NCBI RefSeq assembly: GCF_019424165.1
Contig: NZ_JAHZAA010000003.1
Coordinates: forward strand, 9,515-73,514
Source of the DNA: Desulfovibrio sp.
GTDB taxonomy: Bacteria; Desulfobacterota; Desulfovibrionia; Desulfovibrionales; Desulfovibrionaceae
Reading direction: 5' to 3'
Length of the DNA stretch: 64,000 nucleotides
Both the position numbers and the translations under genes were made by a program. Below are positions 30,029-40,517 of this stretch, piece after piece. How positions within the stretch are numbered: position 1 is the first letter of the stretch; each line of letters opens with the position of its first letter. The notes beneath the pieces are model-generated. The model made no database searches, was not told where the DNA came from, and saw only the letters and a list, made by a program, of their open reading frames with translations.

Positions 30029-31843
30029 ATGGATACGCAAAAAATATCTCCTGCCAGTGTGGTAAAGTCTCTGGGCCTTGTATTTGGTGATATCGGCACA
30101 AGCCCCATATACACTCTGGCAGTCATTTTTATGATGACGGAAAGAACCGAGGCCAACTTTATCGGCATTCTTTCGCTGATCGTCTGGACGCTGATTTTAC
30201 TTGTCACTGTGGAATATGCCTGGCTGGCCATGAGCCTGAGCAAAGCCGGAGAAGGCGGCACCATTGTGCTGCTTTCCATCCTGCGGCCCATGTTGCAGTC
30301 CGGAAAAAAAATAGGTGTGGCCTCGGTGCTGGCCTTTATCGGGGTTTCACTGCTTGTGGGTGACGGCGTCATTACCCCGGCCATCACCATACTTTCGGCT
30401 GTAGAGGGGCTGGTGCTGCTGCCCGGCCTTGAGGACGTCTCGCAAGGCACGCTTGTTGTGCTGGCCCTGCTTGTGGCCGTCTTTCTTTTTTCCATTCAGA
30501 AAAACGGCAGCAGCAGGCTTTCCGCCTTTTTTGGCCCGGTCATGGCCGTATGGTTCGGTGTGCTGGCCTGTTCCGGCCTGGCTGCCATCGGCCAGTTTCC
30601 GGCGGTGCTGAAGGCCGTTAATCCCTGGTATGGCATTGATTTCATGATGCGTAACGGTCTGGCAGGTTTTTTTGTGCTGTCAGAGGTCATCCTGTGCGCC
30701 ACGGGCGGCGAGGCCCTGTATGCCGATATGGGGCATATGGGCCGCAAGCCCATCCTGGCGGCATGGGGCATTGTCCTCACCGCGCTTTTGCTGTGTTATA
30801 TGGGGCAGACGGCCTTTCTCATCCATAACCCGGGCGCGAACAACGTGCTGTTCGAGATGGTCCGCAGTCAGGCCCGGTGGCTGTACGCTCCCTTTCTGGT
30901 GCTGAGCCTGCTGGCGACCATCATTGCGTCCCAGTCACTCATAAGCGGCATATTTTCCATTATGTACCAGAGCATGGCCACGCATATCATGCCCCTTTTC
31001 AAGGTGGACTACACCTCAAAAGAAATGCACTCGCAGATCTACATAGGCTCTGTAAACTGGGCGCTCTTTCTTGCCGTGGTGCTGGTCATAGTGGGCTTCA
31101 GGGAATCGCACAGGCTCGCCGCCGCCTACGGCCTGGCCGTTACCGGAACCATGACCATTACGGGCATTCTTATGACCTGGATATTCCACCTGAAAAACCG
31201 CCCCTGGCTGTGCGCCACTGCTGCGGCCATCAGCGTGCTGGACGTGGTGTATCTGGTGGCGAACTTTTACAAGCTGCCGCACGGGGGCTACTGGTCGCTG
31301 GTCATTGCCATGATACCCTTGGGGATCATCCTTATTTACACGCAGGGGCAGAAGGCAGTGTATCAGCGCATGCAGCCCATGCCCCGCGATGTCTTCATGG
31401 AAAAATTTACAAAACAGAGAAGGCAGGGGCATACCATCAAGGGAACGGCCATCTTTTTCCTGCGCAGTCTGGACAGCATATCGCCGTATATCTGCAAGAC
31501 CATGTTTGATAACGGCATCATTTACGAACGCAATGTGATGCTGAGCATTGTGCGCACATACGAGCCGCAGGGCCTGGAATGCCACTTTGAAGATACGCAG
31601 ATTGCCGGGATTCAGGTGTTTACCGTCACAGCAGGGTATATGGAGCATATAGATATTGACGGTCTGCTGGAAAAAACGGGTATAAAGCCGCGAGCCATAT
31701 TTTATGGCGTTGAGGATATATTCACCCGTTCCATTGTCTGGAAGGTCTATGCGGTCATCAAAAAGCTGGCTCCGCCATTTGTGCAGTTTTATAAGCTGCC
31801 GCTGCATTCCGTGCACGGTGTGATAAGCCGTATTTCGCTTTAG
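30029..31843 (+). CDS. kup: Low-affinity potassium transporter Kup
   Basis: Proton-coupled K+ uptake protein of the inner membrane, 604 aa. The family signature LVFGDIGTSPIYTL is at the N-terminus, GDGVITPAITILSAVEG follows, and GGEALYADMGHMGRKPI is another hallmark. About twelve membrane helices end near residue 440, followed by a cytoplasmic domain of about 160 residues. The ATG at 30029 has GGAGG. Monocistronic, ending in a strong terminator. Confidence 0.95.
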   Translation: MDTQKISPASVVKSLGLVFGDIGTSPIYTLAVIFMMTERTEANFIGILSLIVWTLILLVTVEYAWLAMSLSKAGEGGTIVLLSILRPMLQSGKKIGVASVLAFIGVSLLVGDGVITPAITILSAVEGLVLLPGLEDVSQGTLVVLALLVAVFLFSIQKNGSSRLSAFFGPVMAVWFGVLACSGLAAIGQFPAVLKAVNPWYGIDFMMRNGLAGFFVLSEVILCATGGEALYADMGHMGRKPILAAWGIVLTALLLCYMGQTAFLIHNPGANNVLFEMVRSQARWLYAPFLVLSLLATIIASQSLISGIFSIMYQSMATHIMPLFKVDYTSKEMHSQIYIGSVNWALFLAVVLVIVGFRESHRLAAAYGLAVTGTMTITGILMTWIFHLKNRPWLCATAAAISVLDVVYLVANFYKLPHGGYWSLVIAMIPLGIILIYTQGQKAVYQRMQPMPRDVFMEKFTKQRRQGHTIKGTAIFFLRSLDSISPYICKTMFDNGIIYERNVMLSIVRTYEPQGLECHFEDTQIAGIQVFTVTAGYMEHIDIDGLLEKTGIKPRAIFYGVEDIFTRSIVWKVYAVIKKLAPPFVQFYKLPLHSVHGVISRISL

Positions 31844-31911
31844 GGAGGCACTCAAAAGCATCCTTTGCCGCTCCGGCGACACCAGGTATCCGTGCAGCCT
31901 GGGGCTGCCTG

Positions 31912-31942
31912 AAAAAGGCCGGGAAAATCCCGGCCTTTTTTC
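31912..31942. terminator. Bidirectional Rho-independent terminator
   Basis: AAAAAGGCCGGGA and TCCCGGCCTTTTTT close on three bases. It serves kup (plus) and the small membrane protein gene (minus). Confidence 0.9.
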
Positions 31943-32012
31943 TGCTGCACTTGACGGCAATCGAAGGCGGAAGCGTTGTTCCGCTGTGTCTGCGATGCGG
32001 AGCGCCGCTCTG

Positions 32013-32330
32013 CTAGGACGGGCTGTGCTGTTCCCGGCTTTGGGGGGAGGGCGCTTCCACAGGGGTGTTTTCCGGGGCGGGGCGTTCCGCGGGCTGCTCT
32101 GAGGGTTGCGCCGCAGTTTGTTCTGTGGGCATGCCGGAGGCGTCCGCCGGAAGAGTGCCGGTGATTTCTGCCGGGGCTGTGGGCGCGGGGGTGGTTTCGT
32201 TCTGCGCTGCCGGGGTGTGATTTTGTTCGTCCTGGGCGCGCTGCCCAAGCATCATCTGTGTCAGCAGGGTGATGATGAAAACAATTGTGGACATGATAAT
32301 GATAACGGCCATTTTTTTCTTGTCTTGCAT
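32013..32330 (-). CDS. Small single-TM protein with Pro/Glu/Ala-rich tail
   Basis: Not recognised. 105 aa from the ATG at 32330 (GCGAGG upstream). A short basic start MQDKKK, a membrane helix (MAVIIIMSTIVFIITLLTQM), then about 75 residues of low-complexity Pro, Ala, Thr, Glu and Gln, predicted outside the cytoplasm and disordered. Such proteins may be envelope spacers or anchors. It is convergent with kup and divergent from the YqjD-like operon. Confidence 0.65.
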   Translation of the reverse strand: MQDKKKMAVIIIMSTIVFIITLLTQMMLGQRAQDEQNHTPAAQNETTPAPTAPAEITGTLPADASGMPTEQTAAQPSEQPAERPAPENTPVEAPSPQSREQHSPS

Positions 32331-32557
32331 GAAAACCTCGCCTCGATTTTTTGCATACTTCTGCTGATTGTTGTCCGAAAAAGCGGCTGTGTAAAGCGCA
32401 CTGCCGGAAACATGCACGCAGGCCATGCAACCGGTACGCCTGACAGCACGCCTGCTGTTGCGTGCCCGGGACTATTGGGATACGTTGCGGATATGGTCAG
32501 GTATGTGAAAATGCGCCCGGCCATTGTACAGGCCGGGTGCCTGAAAAGGAGAAACAT

Positions 32558-32872
32558 ATGAGCGTGAAGAACGAAGAAAATATGGATACCTTGAAAGAAG
32601 AAGTGCAGGCCCTGCGCAAGCAGATTGAAAGCCTTGCCAAGGTCGCGGAAAAAAAGGCCTCGCACCATGCGGCCTTTCTGAGTGCCAACCTGGAAGACGA
32701 AGTTGAAAAATACCAGAAGCTCGCGGCGGAAAAACTGCAAAAAGCTCTGGCCGCTGGTGGAGACGGCGTTGAAAACGTCAGCGAGCGCATACGTCAGAAT
32801 CCTCTGGGCAGCCTGCTGCTGGCCTTTGGGGCGGGATATGTGCTTTCCGTCCTCTTTCGGCACGGGAAGTAG
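32558..32872 (+). CDS. YqjD/ElaB-like (DUF883) membrane-anchored protein
   Basis: 104 aa. The N-terminal 80 residues form an amphipathic coiled coil rich in Lys/Glu (DTLKEEVQALRKQIESLAK), and the C-terminus is one membrane anchor preceded by RIRQNPLGSLLLAFGAGYVL, the hallmark of the YqjD/ElaB family, which in E. coli binds ribosomes at the inner membrane in stationary phase. Excellent ribosome-binding site (AAAGGAG). First of three tightly packed genes. Confidence 0.85.
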   Translation: MSVKNEENMDTLKEEVQALRKQIESLAKVAEKKASHHAAFLSANLEDEVEKYQKLAAEKLQKALAAGGDGVENVSERIRQNPLGSLLLAFGAGYVLSVLFRHGK

Positions 32873-32880
32873 TACCTGGC

Positions 32881-33180
32881 GTGAACGGCCTTACTGAAAT
32901 ATTAATCCGCTTCTTTGACCTCTTGGAGGCCGAGGGCCGGCAGTTGCAGCGCAACGCGCTGCGTACGGTGCGCATGGCTGTGCTGCTGGTTCTTGGCCTG
33001 ATTTTTGGGGCCGCGGCTGTGGCCTTTCTGGTCGCGGCCCTGTATCAGGCATTGATTGTCATCCTGCATCCGGCCTGGGTCATGTGCATTCTGGCCCTGG
33101 TATGTGCGGGCATTGCCGGGGGGGCGTTATGTCTGTCTCGTCCACGCAAGAAAACACCACACAAGAAAGTATCACAGTAG
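32881..33180 (+). CDS. YqjE-like phage-holin-superfamily membrane protein
   Basis: 99 aa starting with GTG 8 bases after the YqjD-like gene. An amphipathic N-terminal helix is followed by two membrane helices, AVLLVLGLIFGAAAVAFLVA and VMCILALVCAGIAGGAL, with a basic C-terminus. Topology and position match YqjE (putative actinobacterial holin-X/holin superfamily III). The role is unknown; it probably works with the YqjD-like protein in the inner membrane. It overlaps the next gene by 52 nt. Confidence 0.78.
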   Translation: MNGLTEILIRFFDLLEAEGRQLQRNALRTVRMAVLLVLGLIFGAAAVAFLVAALYQALIVILHPAWVMCILALVCAGIAGGALCLSRPRKKTPHKKVSQ

Positions 33181-33515
33181 ATGAGGCCAAGCGCCGCCTG
33201 CGTGAAGCTGCCTCCGGATTTGATCCGTACTCCCTGGTGCGCAGGCGTCCCCTGACCTGTACCGGAAGCGCCTTTTTGCTCGGCCTGGGCTGGCATTGGG
33301 CGCAGCCCGGACGCATGACATCGGGCGTGATGGCCTTTGCGTTGCAGAGTATGAGCAAAGTGGTGGCCGGAAGCCTGGCTGCGCGCCTCAAAGGCGCTTT
33401 TTCAGAAGCATCCGCTACCGGTGAAGCCGGCGGCGGTACGCCCGGAACTGCCGGGCCGGACTCCGCCGCCCCTGTGTCGCCGTCCAGTGAGGATGCCGCC
33501 GCGCCGCAAGTATAG
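33129..33515 (+). CDS. Third gene of the YqjD/YqjE-like operon
   Basis: 128 aa, not recognised by sequence. Residues 18-70 contain ITVDEAKRRLREAASGFDP, then VRRRPLTCTGSAFLLGLGWH, a short hydrophobic segment. The C-terminal 40 residues are Gly/Ala/Pro/Ser-rich. Its place after a YqjD/YqjE pair suggests the YqjK-like slot of the E. coli yqjCDEK operon, but similarity is not evident. The start at 33129 overlaps the end of the YqjE-like gene, supporting translational coupling. Confidence 0.7.
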   Translation: MSVSSTQENTTQESITVDEAKRRLREAASGFDPYSLVRRRPLTCTGSAFLLGLGWHWAQPGRMTSGVMAFALQSMSKVVAGSLAARLKGAFSEASATGEAGGGTPGTAGPDSAAPVSPSSEDAAAPQV

Positions 33516-33687
33516 GCTGCTGCGCTTCTGAAATGCCCGATATGGCGGTTGAGGCTCCGCGACCGCCTGGCCCGGATGGGGGCTGCCTTTATGCGCGCTG
33601 TGGGTGCTGAAACGAAGACCGTAAAAAATTAAAAGGCTCTGTTCGCAATGTTCAGTGCGTTCAAAGCGGCTTTTGGCGTGAGCGTGT

Positions 33688-33716
33688 GAGGCGTTGAAAA
33701 ATGCCGCCTTTTTTAG
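33688..33716 (+). terminator. Short terminator after the YqjD/YqjE-like operon
   Basis: AGGCG (33689-33693) pairs with CGCCT (33705-33709), followed by TTTTTT. The stem is short, but position and T-run fit. Confidence 0.5.
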
Positions 33717-33772
33717 TTTGTCGGGCGTGATGAAAAAACGTTATGCGCCCATGTTTGTTGTGGAAAGGCCAT

Positions 33773-34792
33773 ATGGACGAAAAAAAGATTTTTGAATTTC
33801 TGACTGACGGCTACGCCATTGCCGCTGTAGTAACGGCCATACTGTTCTATTTCACCATCCGGGGGCAGAAGCGCAGCGCCAATATTGTCATGCATCTGGC
33901 GCGCGTTTGCGCTGCCTGCGCCCTTGTGATGGCCATAAGTCTTTGTGCGCGGGAACTGGTGGACAAGTTCGGGGCAACATTTATCAACCCGCGCTACATC
34001 AATATTTTCCAGCATGTGTCCATTGTTCTTATTCTCATCCGTGAATCCTTTCTGGGAATTGACCGCTTTTGCGATCATCTTGCCAGAACCAGCGGCGACG
34101 CCACTTCGGCGCGCATTGTGTCACGCCTGCTCAAGGCGTCCATCTGCCTGTGCGCCATACTGTTTTTCGGTGAATATCTGGGCATAAGCTTTGCCGGACT
34201 GCTGACGTTCGGCGGTATAGGCGGCATTGCCATCGGCCTGGCGGGCAAGAATATTCTGGGGAACTTTTTTTCAGGGCTGATGCTGTATTTCGACCGCCCC
34301 TTCAATATCGGCGACTGGATAAAATCGCCTGACCGCAATATTGAGGGCACGGTGATGGAGATCGGCTGGCGCATGTCCAAGATCATGACATTCGAGCATT
34401 ACCCCGTATATGTGCCCAATGATGTTTTTTCATCCATTTGTATAGAGAATGTGGGCCGCATAGCCAACTATCGTATCAAGCTGCAGATAGGCCTGCGCTA
34501 TGAGGATGCGGACAAGATCCAGGCTGTTACCGATGCGCTGAAAAAAATGCTCCACGATGAACCGCGCATTGATAAAAACCAGGAAGTTCTTGTCGTTTTT
34601 AACGAATTTGCCTCTTCATCCCTGAATATCCTGATCTACTGCTACGCAAAAACGACCAACTGGGCGCAGTTTATGCAAACACAGCACGATGTGTATCTCG
34701 GCATCGTCTCGGTGGTGCACGGCCTTGGTGCGGACTTTGCCTTTCCCACGCAAACGCTTTATCTCGAAAAAGACGACGCCCCGGGCGCATAA
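33773..34792 (+). CDS. Small-conductance mechanosensitive channel (MscS family)
   Basis: Inner-membrane tension-gated channel that releases solutes on hypo-osmotic shock. 339 aa with about four N-terminal membrane helices. The pore helix TM3 is in LLTFGGIGGIAIGLAGKNIL, rich in Gly/Ala, followed by the beta domain LYFDRPFNIGDWI and the C-terminal alpha-beta domain. The ATG at 33773 has GGAAAGG. The frame begins 30 bases earlier without support. A neighbour of Kup and the YqjD-like operon, it forms an envelope/osmotic cluster of genes, though each has its own transcript. Confidence 0.92.
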   Translation: MDEKKIFEFLTDGYAIAAVVTAILFYFTIRGQKRSANIVMHLARVCAACALVMAISLCARELVDKFGATFINPRYINIFQHVSIVLILIRESFLGIDRFCDHLARTSGDATSARIVSRLLKASICLCAILFFGEYLGISFAGLLTFGGIGGIAIGLAGKNILGNFFSGLMLYFDRPFNIGDWIKSPDRNIEGTVMEIGWRMSKIMTFEHYPVYVPNDVFSSICIENVGRIANYRIKLQIGLRYEDADKIQAVTDALKKMLHDEPRIDKNQEVLVVFNEFASSSLNILIYCYAKTTNWAQFMQTQHDVYLGIVSVVHGLGADFAFPTQTLYLEKDDAPGA

Positions 34793-34921
34793 CCGACGCC
34801 GGGGGGGCGGCAGTATTGCAACGGCTGCACGTCCTGCCAAATCCGGGCCGGGTCTTTACTTTTGCAGGATGAGGCAATATTATTTGCTTCATCGTATCAA
34901 TTTATAATTATTGGTAATTAT

Positions 34922-36751
34922 ATGAAGACGGGATTATACCCTGCCGCCAGAAACAAGCGCGGCAGGAACTGGGCGGCTGATGCGCTTTTTGTGGTGCTGG
35001 CCGCCCTTTATGCCATGGCCGTTGCCCAGGGGATCGTCTCGCTTTCCGGTCATGGCGCCGAGCTCGACAGCGATCTGTCGTGCTACGCTTTTGCTATGGC
35101 AGGGGAGCACCTGCCGGATAATTTTCACGGAGACCCTTTGCTGCATGAGGTGACTCCGGCCAACTCGCTCTGGAATCTTCAGCAGTTTGCCGCAGAATTG
35201 CTGACGCCGGGCGACCAGTATGCCGTGGGGCTGCTGTGGGCAGGGGCGCTTATCATTTTTGTTTATCTGGTGAGCATGTATCTGCTGGGGCGGTGGTTGT
35301 ACGGCAGCCCCGGCCCGGCGCTCATGCTGGCTCTGCTCATGAGCGTTACAGTATGGGTGGGCTGGGGAACTTTCTGGGGCGTGACCCATTCCGACCCGGT
35401 GCCGCGCACATTTTTTGCGGCCCTGTGGCCTTTTATGCTTATGGGGGCGGTGGCCGCCATGCGCCATGCCTTCTGGCGTCCCGTTGCCATGCTGGCAGCG
35501 GGGCTGGGCATGTGGGTGCACGGCCTGGGAGCGCTTAATACCGGCGCCATGTTTTTTATGGCCTTCTTTTTTTGCAGGCCGGCGGGCTGGAGCTGGGCAA
35601 AGCATCTGGGTAACCTGACCCTGTGCCTGATATTTTTCTTTGTGCCGGTGCTGACGTTTTTGTGGCCTTCTCTCGGGCAGAAACAGGCATTCAGCCCGGC
35701 AGACATCGAAATGTTCCATGAGCTGTTTTCGCAGCGCTGGGCCAAGGATTACGGCCGGTTCGCCGAACGGCTGGCCTTGTTTTTAAGCTGGAGCAAACCC
35801 AACTTCTGGATTCTGCTGGCCGGCTTCGGCAGCTGGCTTGTGGTCCGGCGCAACGGCAGCCCCCGGCTTCGGCAACTGGCGGCCATGTGTCCGGCCTTTG
35901 TGCTGGCCCTTGCCCTGGTATCCACATTCTCATGGCTTGAGTCTCTTCTGGCGCCGCCTATGGGGCGTTTGCCCATGGCGCATGAGTTTGTGCGCGGGCT
36001 GCGCTACCTTATTCCCCTGGCATGGATCATGTTGGCCGGGGTGTTGGCCTTGTTCTGGCCGCGCATGGCAGCCTGGCTGCGCGTGGGCCTTTGTGCTCTG
36101 GCGGTGCTGCTTATGCTGCTTTGCAACGGCGACCGGCAAAATGTGGCCGCACTCTACAGCATAGCCGGGCATACGGGGCTTCCCATGCCCTATATGAGCC
36201 GGGCGGAAGGATTTTCTGTCCGTGCCGGCAGCCACCGTGAAGCCCTGCTGGCCCTCAAGGAAAAAACGGTTCCCGGCGATACCGTTTTCAGCAATTCCGG
36301 TGACCTGGGCGTAAGGTATATGGCGCAACGCGGACTTTTTCTTACGTTCAAAGACGGCTATCACCCGTACTACAATAAAAATTCCGAGCAGGCCCGGGAG
36401 TGGCTTGCCAATGAGAAGCTGCGCCTGCAAAGCCCCACCGGCTATGTGGATGTGTGGTTGCAGTCCGGCCTGCCGTGGCTGTTCTGTGACCGGCCGCAAG
36501 ACCGTGCCATGCTGGAAAAATACGGAAACGTGGTGTGGGAAAATTCCGGCTGGCTTATTGTCCGCCGTCATGAGGGCGGCATGCCTGCCGGGGGGGATTC
36601 CGCCTCTGCTGTTTCGGGCGAAAAAAACGCCCCGACGGAAGGACTCCTGCAAGAGGGCCATGCTCCGGACCAGACCCCGGACCAGACCCCGGGCCAGACC
36701 CCGGGCCAGGCTCCGGACCAGACGCCCGGCGTTGCAGTGCCTGCGCCGTAG
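34922..36751 (+). CDS. Large multi-span membrane protein with PDQT-repeat tail
   Basis: About 609 aa, not assigned. Roughly ten membrane helices occupy residues 20-430, after an N-terminal TM followed by an acidic segment with AELDSDLSCYAFAMAG. The C-terminal soluble part (residues 440-570) carries NSGDLGVRYMAQRGLFLTFKD-like text. The overall layout, a polytopic domain plus a soluble C-terminal domain, recalls GT-C glycosyltransferase or DUF-type glycan-handling proteins. This is inference only. The last 25 residues are tandem PDQT/PGQT repeats. The ATG at 34922 is chosen over 34862; neither has a strong ribosome-binding site, and GGTAATT lies before the first. Confidence 0.75.
   Translation: MKTGLYPAARNKRGRNWAADALFVVLAALYAMAVAQGIVSLSGHGAELDSDLSCYAFAMAGEHLPDNFHGDPLLHEVTPANSLWNLQQFAAELLTPGDQYAVGLLWAGALIIFVYLVSMYLLGRWLYGSPGPALMLALLMSVTVWVGWGTFWGVTHSDPVPRTFFAALWPFMLMGAVAAMRHAFWRPVAMLAAGLGMWVHGLGALNTGAMFFMAFFFCRPAGWSWAKHLGNLTLCLIFFFVPVLTFLWPSLGQKQAFSPADIEMFHELFSQRWAKDYGRFAERLALFLSWSKPNFWILLAGFGSWLVVRRNGSPRLRQLAAMCPAFVLALALVSTFSWLESLLAPPMGRLPMAHEFVRGLRYLIPLAWIMLAGVLALFWPRMAAWLRVGLCALAVLLMLLCNGDRQNVAALYSIAGHTGLPMPYMSRAEGFSVRAGSHREALLALKEKTVPGDTVFSNSGDLGVRYMAQRGLFLTFKDGYHPYYNKNSEQAREWLANEKLRLQSPTGYVDVWLQSGLPWLFCDRPQDRAMLEKYGNVVWENSGWLIVRRHEGGMPAGGDSASAVSGEKNAPTEGLLQEGHAPDQTPDQTPGQTPGQAPDQTPGVAVPAP
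36663..36722 (+). repeat. Five 12-bp tandem repeats in a coding tail
   Basis: Units of the form CYCCGGRCCAGR, encoding Pro-Asp/Gly-Gln-Thr/Ala tetrapeptides at the C-terminus of the large membrane protein. Copy number may vary by slippage without a frameshift, because the unit is four codons. Confidence 0.85.
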
Positions 36752-36969
36752 AATCCGCATAAGGCCGACGGCACGGCTGTTTTCAGCATACGGCACAAAT
36801 GCCGGGGGTTGGGGCATGCGCGGATACCAGCCATGCCGGGTGTTTCGCCCGGAGGTCATGCCGGATGCCCTGCCGTGCCGGGGCATGCCATGTCCGGGCG
36901 CTTGCCTGGAGCGGCCCGATTGAGCATAATCAGCGGGTTGAAACCTTCAGCTCCATGTGGAGGACTCCC

Positions 36970-37761
36970 ATGCAGCCCGAACTTCTGCTTTTTGATATCG
37001 GCAATACTTCCATCAAAATCGGACTGGCGCACGAGCGGCAGGTGGTCACTTCCTACACGCTGCGCACCGATGCGGGGCAGACGGCGGATGATCTGGGGCT
37101 GAAGCTCGCAACCCTGCTTGGGCATGCGGGCGTTACGCCGCAGAGCCTGCGGGCCTGTGTGGCTTCTTCGGTGGTTCCGGGCTTTGATCCGCTGCTGCGT
37201 GAGGCCGTGGCCCGCTATGTGGACTGCCCCCTGTATCGCGTTGGCGCTGATTTGTCCGTGCCGCTTGAAAACCGCTATGAGCGCCCGGCCGAGGTCGGGG
37301 CCGACAGGCTGGTGGGGGCCTACGCGGCCCGCCGTTTGTATCCGGAATTTCCGGGCCTGCTGGTGGTTGATTTCGGCACGGCGGTGACCATTGACTGTGT
37401 TAACGGTGACGCCTACATGGGCGGCCTGATTTTTCCCGGCCCGCGTACCGCATTAAGCGCCCTTTCACGCGAGGCGGCAAAGCTGCCCAGGGTTAACCTG
37501 GACGTGCGGGCCGATGAGCCGACCCCGGGGCGCAGTACGGCCACCAGCATACAGCACGGGCTGGTTTTCGGTTTTGCCTGTATGGTTGAAGGGCTTGCGC
37601 AGCGCCTCAAGCGTCAGTTGCCCGGGCCTGTCAGGGTGTTGGGAACCGGAGGTTTTGCGGCGTCCATCGCCAGGGTAAGCCCGGTTTTTGACCATGTGCT
37701 GCCCGCCTTGCTGCTTGAGGGTTTACGCCGCCTGTACTATGAAGAACGCACGGAGTTCTGA
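36970..37761 (+). CDS. coaX: Type III pantothenate kinase
   Basis: First step of coenzyme A synthesis, ATP-dependent phosphorylation of pantothenate, by the CoaX (ASKHA-fold) enzyme. 263 aa, normal length. LLFDIGNTSIKIGL is the phosphate-binding loop, GADRLVGAYAARRLYP follows, and LLVVDFGTAVTIDCV holds the catalytic Asp. GGLIFPGPRTALSAL and VLGTGGFAAS complete the family motifs. The start at 36970 has GGAGG. It lies upstream of eno, the order known from Desulfovibrio. Confidence 0.95.
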   Translation: MQPELLLFDIGNTSIKIGLAHERQVVTSYTLRTDAGQTADDLGLKLATLLGHAGVTPQSLRACVASSVVPGFDPLLREAVARYVDCPLYRVGADLSVPLENRYERPAEVGADRLVGAYAARRLYPEFPGLLVVDFGTAVTIDCVNGDAYMGGLIFPGPRTALSALSREAAKLPRVNLDVRADEPTPGRSTATSIQHGLVFGFACMVEGLAQRLKRQLPGPVRVLGTGGFAASIARVSPVFDHVLPALLLEGLRRLYYEERTEF

Positions 37762-37874
37762 TATGCTGCTGGTGAGCACGGCCCGTTGCTTCCGGTTTTG
37801 TCCGTAGGCCTGAAGGCCGCAACGGGCGTTGGAAAAATTTTGAAATGCCTATTCTCAACGGTACAATGCGCTGA

Positions 37875-39233
<1,359 letters not shown>

Positions 39234-39574
39234 GGCAGGTTCTACCCGAAATGCCTGTTCGCGCTGCGTCCGTTCACGCCTCGCCGCAGGGCGGTGTGAT
39301 GCCGCCAAAGGCCGCATTTACCTGGGCCGGGCTACCCGGCAGCGCTTTCAGACAGGTTTCGGAACTGACCGGATAATACAGTCAAAACCCGCGTCCGCCA
39401 TCGGCAGACGCGGGTTTTGCCGTAATGGTGGCACGTCGCGGGATGCTGTTCCGGTAGTGAAAAATGAGGCATGCGCCCTTGAGCTTGAAGCCGGGGCAGT
39501 CTATACTGCTAACATCGCATGACTATACGTTGTTGCCCCCCCTGCGGACCAAGAAAAAATACATGGAGCAAGCC
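39234..39574. other. Intergenic between eno and folD
   Basis: About 340 bases. It holds the eno terminator (39384-39418) and presumably the folD promoter between that and 39575. No gene is supported; the folD frame runs back to 39464 only by chance. Confidence 0.5.
39384..39418 (+). terminator. Rho-independent terminator after eno
   Basis: AAAACCCGCGTC (39384-39395) is the reverse complement of GACGCGGGTTTT (39407-39418): a 12-bp perfect stem with an 11-nt loop and U-rich end. Confidence 0.85.
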
Positions 39575-40432
39575 ATGATAATAATTGACGGCAAAAAGAC
39601 CGCGCAGGACATCCGCGCGGAACTGGCTACAGAGGTGACGGCAGCCACGGCCGAAGGGCGCCGCGCCCCCGGTCTGGCGGTAATTCTGGTTGGCGAGGAT
39701 CCGGCCTCGCAGGTCTATGTGCGCAACAAGGAAAAAGCCTGCGCCGAGGTGGGAATTACCTCCTTTGCCTATCACCTGCCGGCTGAAACCGGGCAGCAGG
39801 AATTGCTGGACCTGATTGCGGAATGCAACGTGCGTCCTGATGTGGACGGCATTTTGCTGCAGTTGCCTCTGCCCCGCGGGCTGGACGCTCAGGCCTGCCT
39901 GCTGGCTATTGATCCGGCCAAGGACGTGGATGGTTTTCATCCCGAAAACGTGGGGCGTCTTTCACTGGGGCTGCCGGGCTTTGTTTCCTGCACGCCTGCC
40001 GGTGTTATGGAGCTGCTGCGCCGCTACAATCTGCCTACCAGAGGCAAAAAGGCCGTGGTAGTAGGGCGATCGGACATCGTGGGCAAACCCCTTGCCCTGC
40101 TGTTGACCCGCTCCGGCGAGTTTGGCGATGCCACTGTTACCATCTGCCATTCGCGCACCCCCGACCTGGCGGAAGAATGCCGTAAGGCCGACTTTTTATT
40201 CCTTGCCGTGGGCAGGCCCCGTCTTATTACCGGCGACATGGTTCGCCAGGGTGCAGTGGTCATTGACGTGGGCATCAACCGCAGCGACGACGGCCTGTGC
40301 GGCGATGCGGACTATGAAAGCGTCAGTAAAAAGGCTGCGGCCATCACACCCGTACCCGGCGGCGTGGGACCAATGACCATTGCCATGCTGCTTGTGAACA
40401 CGGTGCAGTCGTGGCGGCAACGCACGGCCTGA
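39575..40432 (+). CDS. folD: Methylene-THF dehydrogenase/cyclohydrolase
   Basis: Bifunctional enzyme interconverting 5,10-methylene- and 10-formyl-THF, the donor for both PurN and the AICAR transformylase encoded elsewhere in this window. 285 aa, normal. [20 protein letters not shown] holds the catalytic Lys/Tyr, [15 protein letters not shown] and [15 protein letters not shown] follow, the NADP-binding loop is [17 protein letters not shown], and [14 protein letters not shown] is at the end. The ATG at 39575 sits 6 nt after GGAG. An ATG 12 bases earlier overlaps that site. Confidence 0.97.
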   Translation: MIIIDGKKTAQDIRAELATEVTAATAEGRRAPGLAVILVGEDPASQVYVRNKEKACAEVGITSFAYHLPAETGQQELLDLIAECNVRPDVDGILLQLPLPRGLDAQACLLAIDPAKDVDGFHPENVGRLSLGLPGFVSCTPAGVMELLRRYNLPTRGKKAVVVGRSDIVGKPLALLLTRSGEFGDATVTICHSRTPDLAEECRKADFLFLAVGRPRLITGDMVRQGAVVIDVGINRSDDGLCGDADYESVSKKAAAITPVPGGVGPMTIAMLLVNTVQSWRQRTA

Positions 40433-40517
40433 TACATCTTCTGACATTTTTGCCCTGCTCCCTCCGGCGGGAGGGGGCAGGAACCTCGACCCGCCATAAG
40501 GCCTGCAAGGAGCACGC

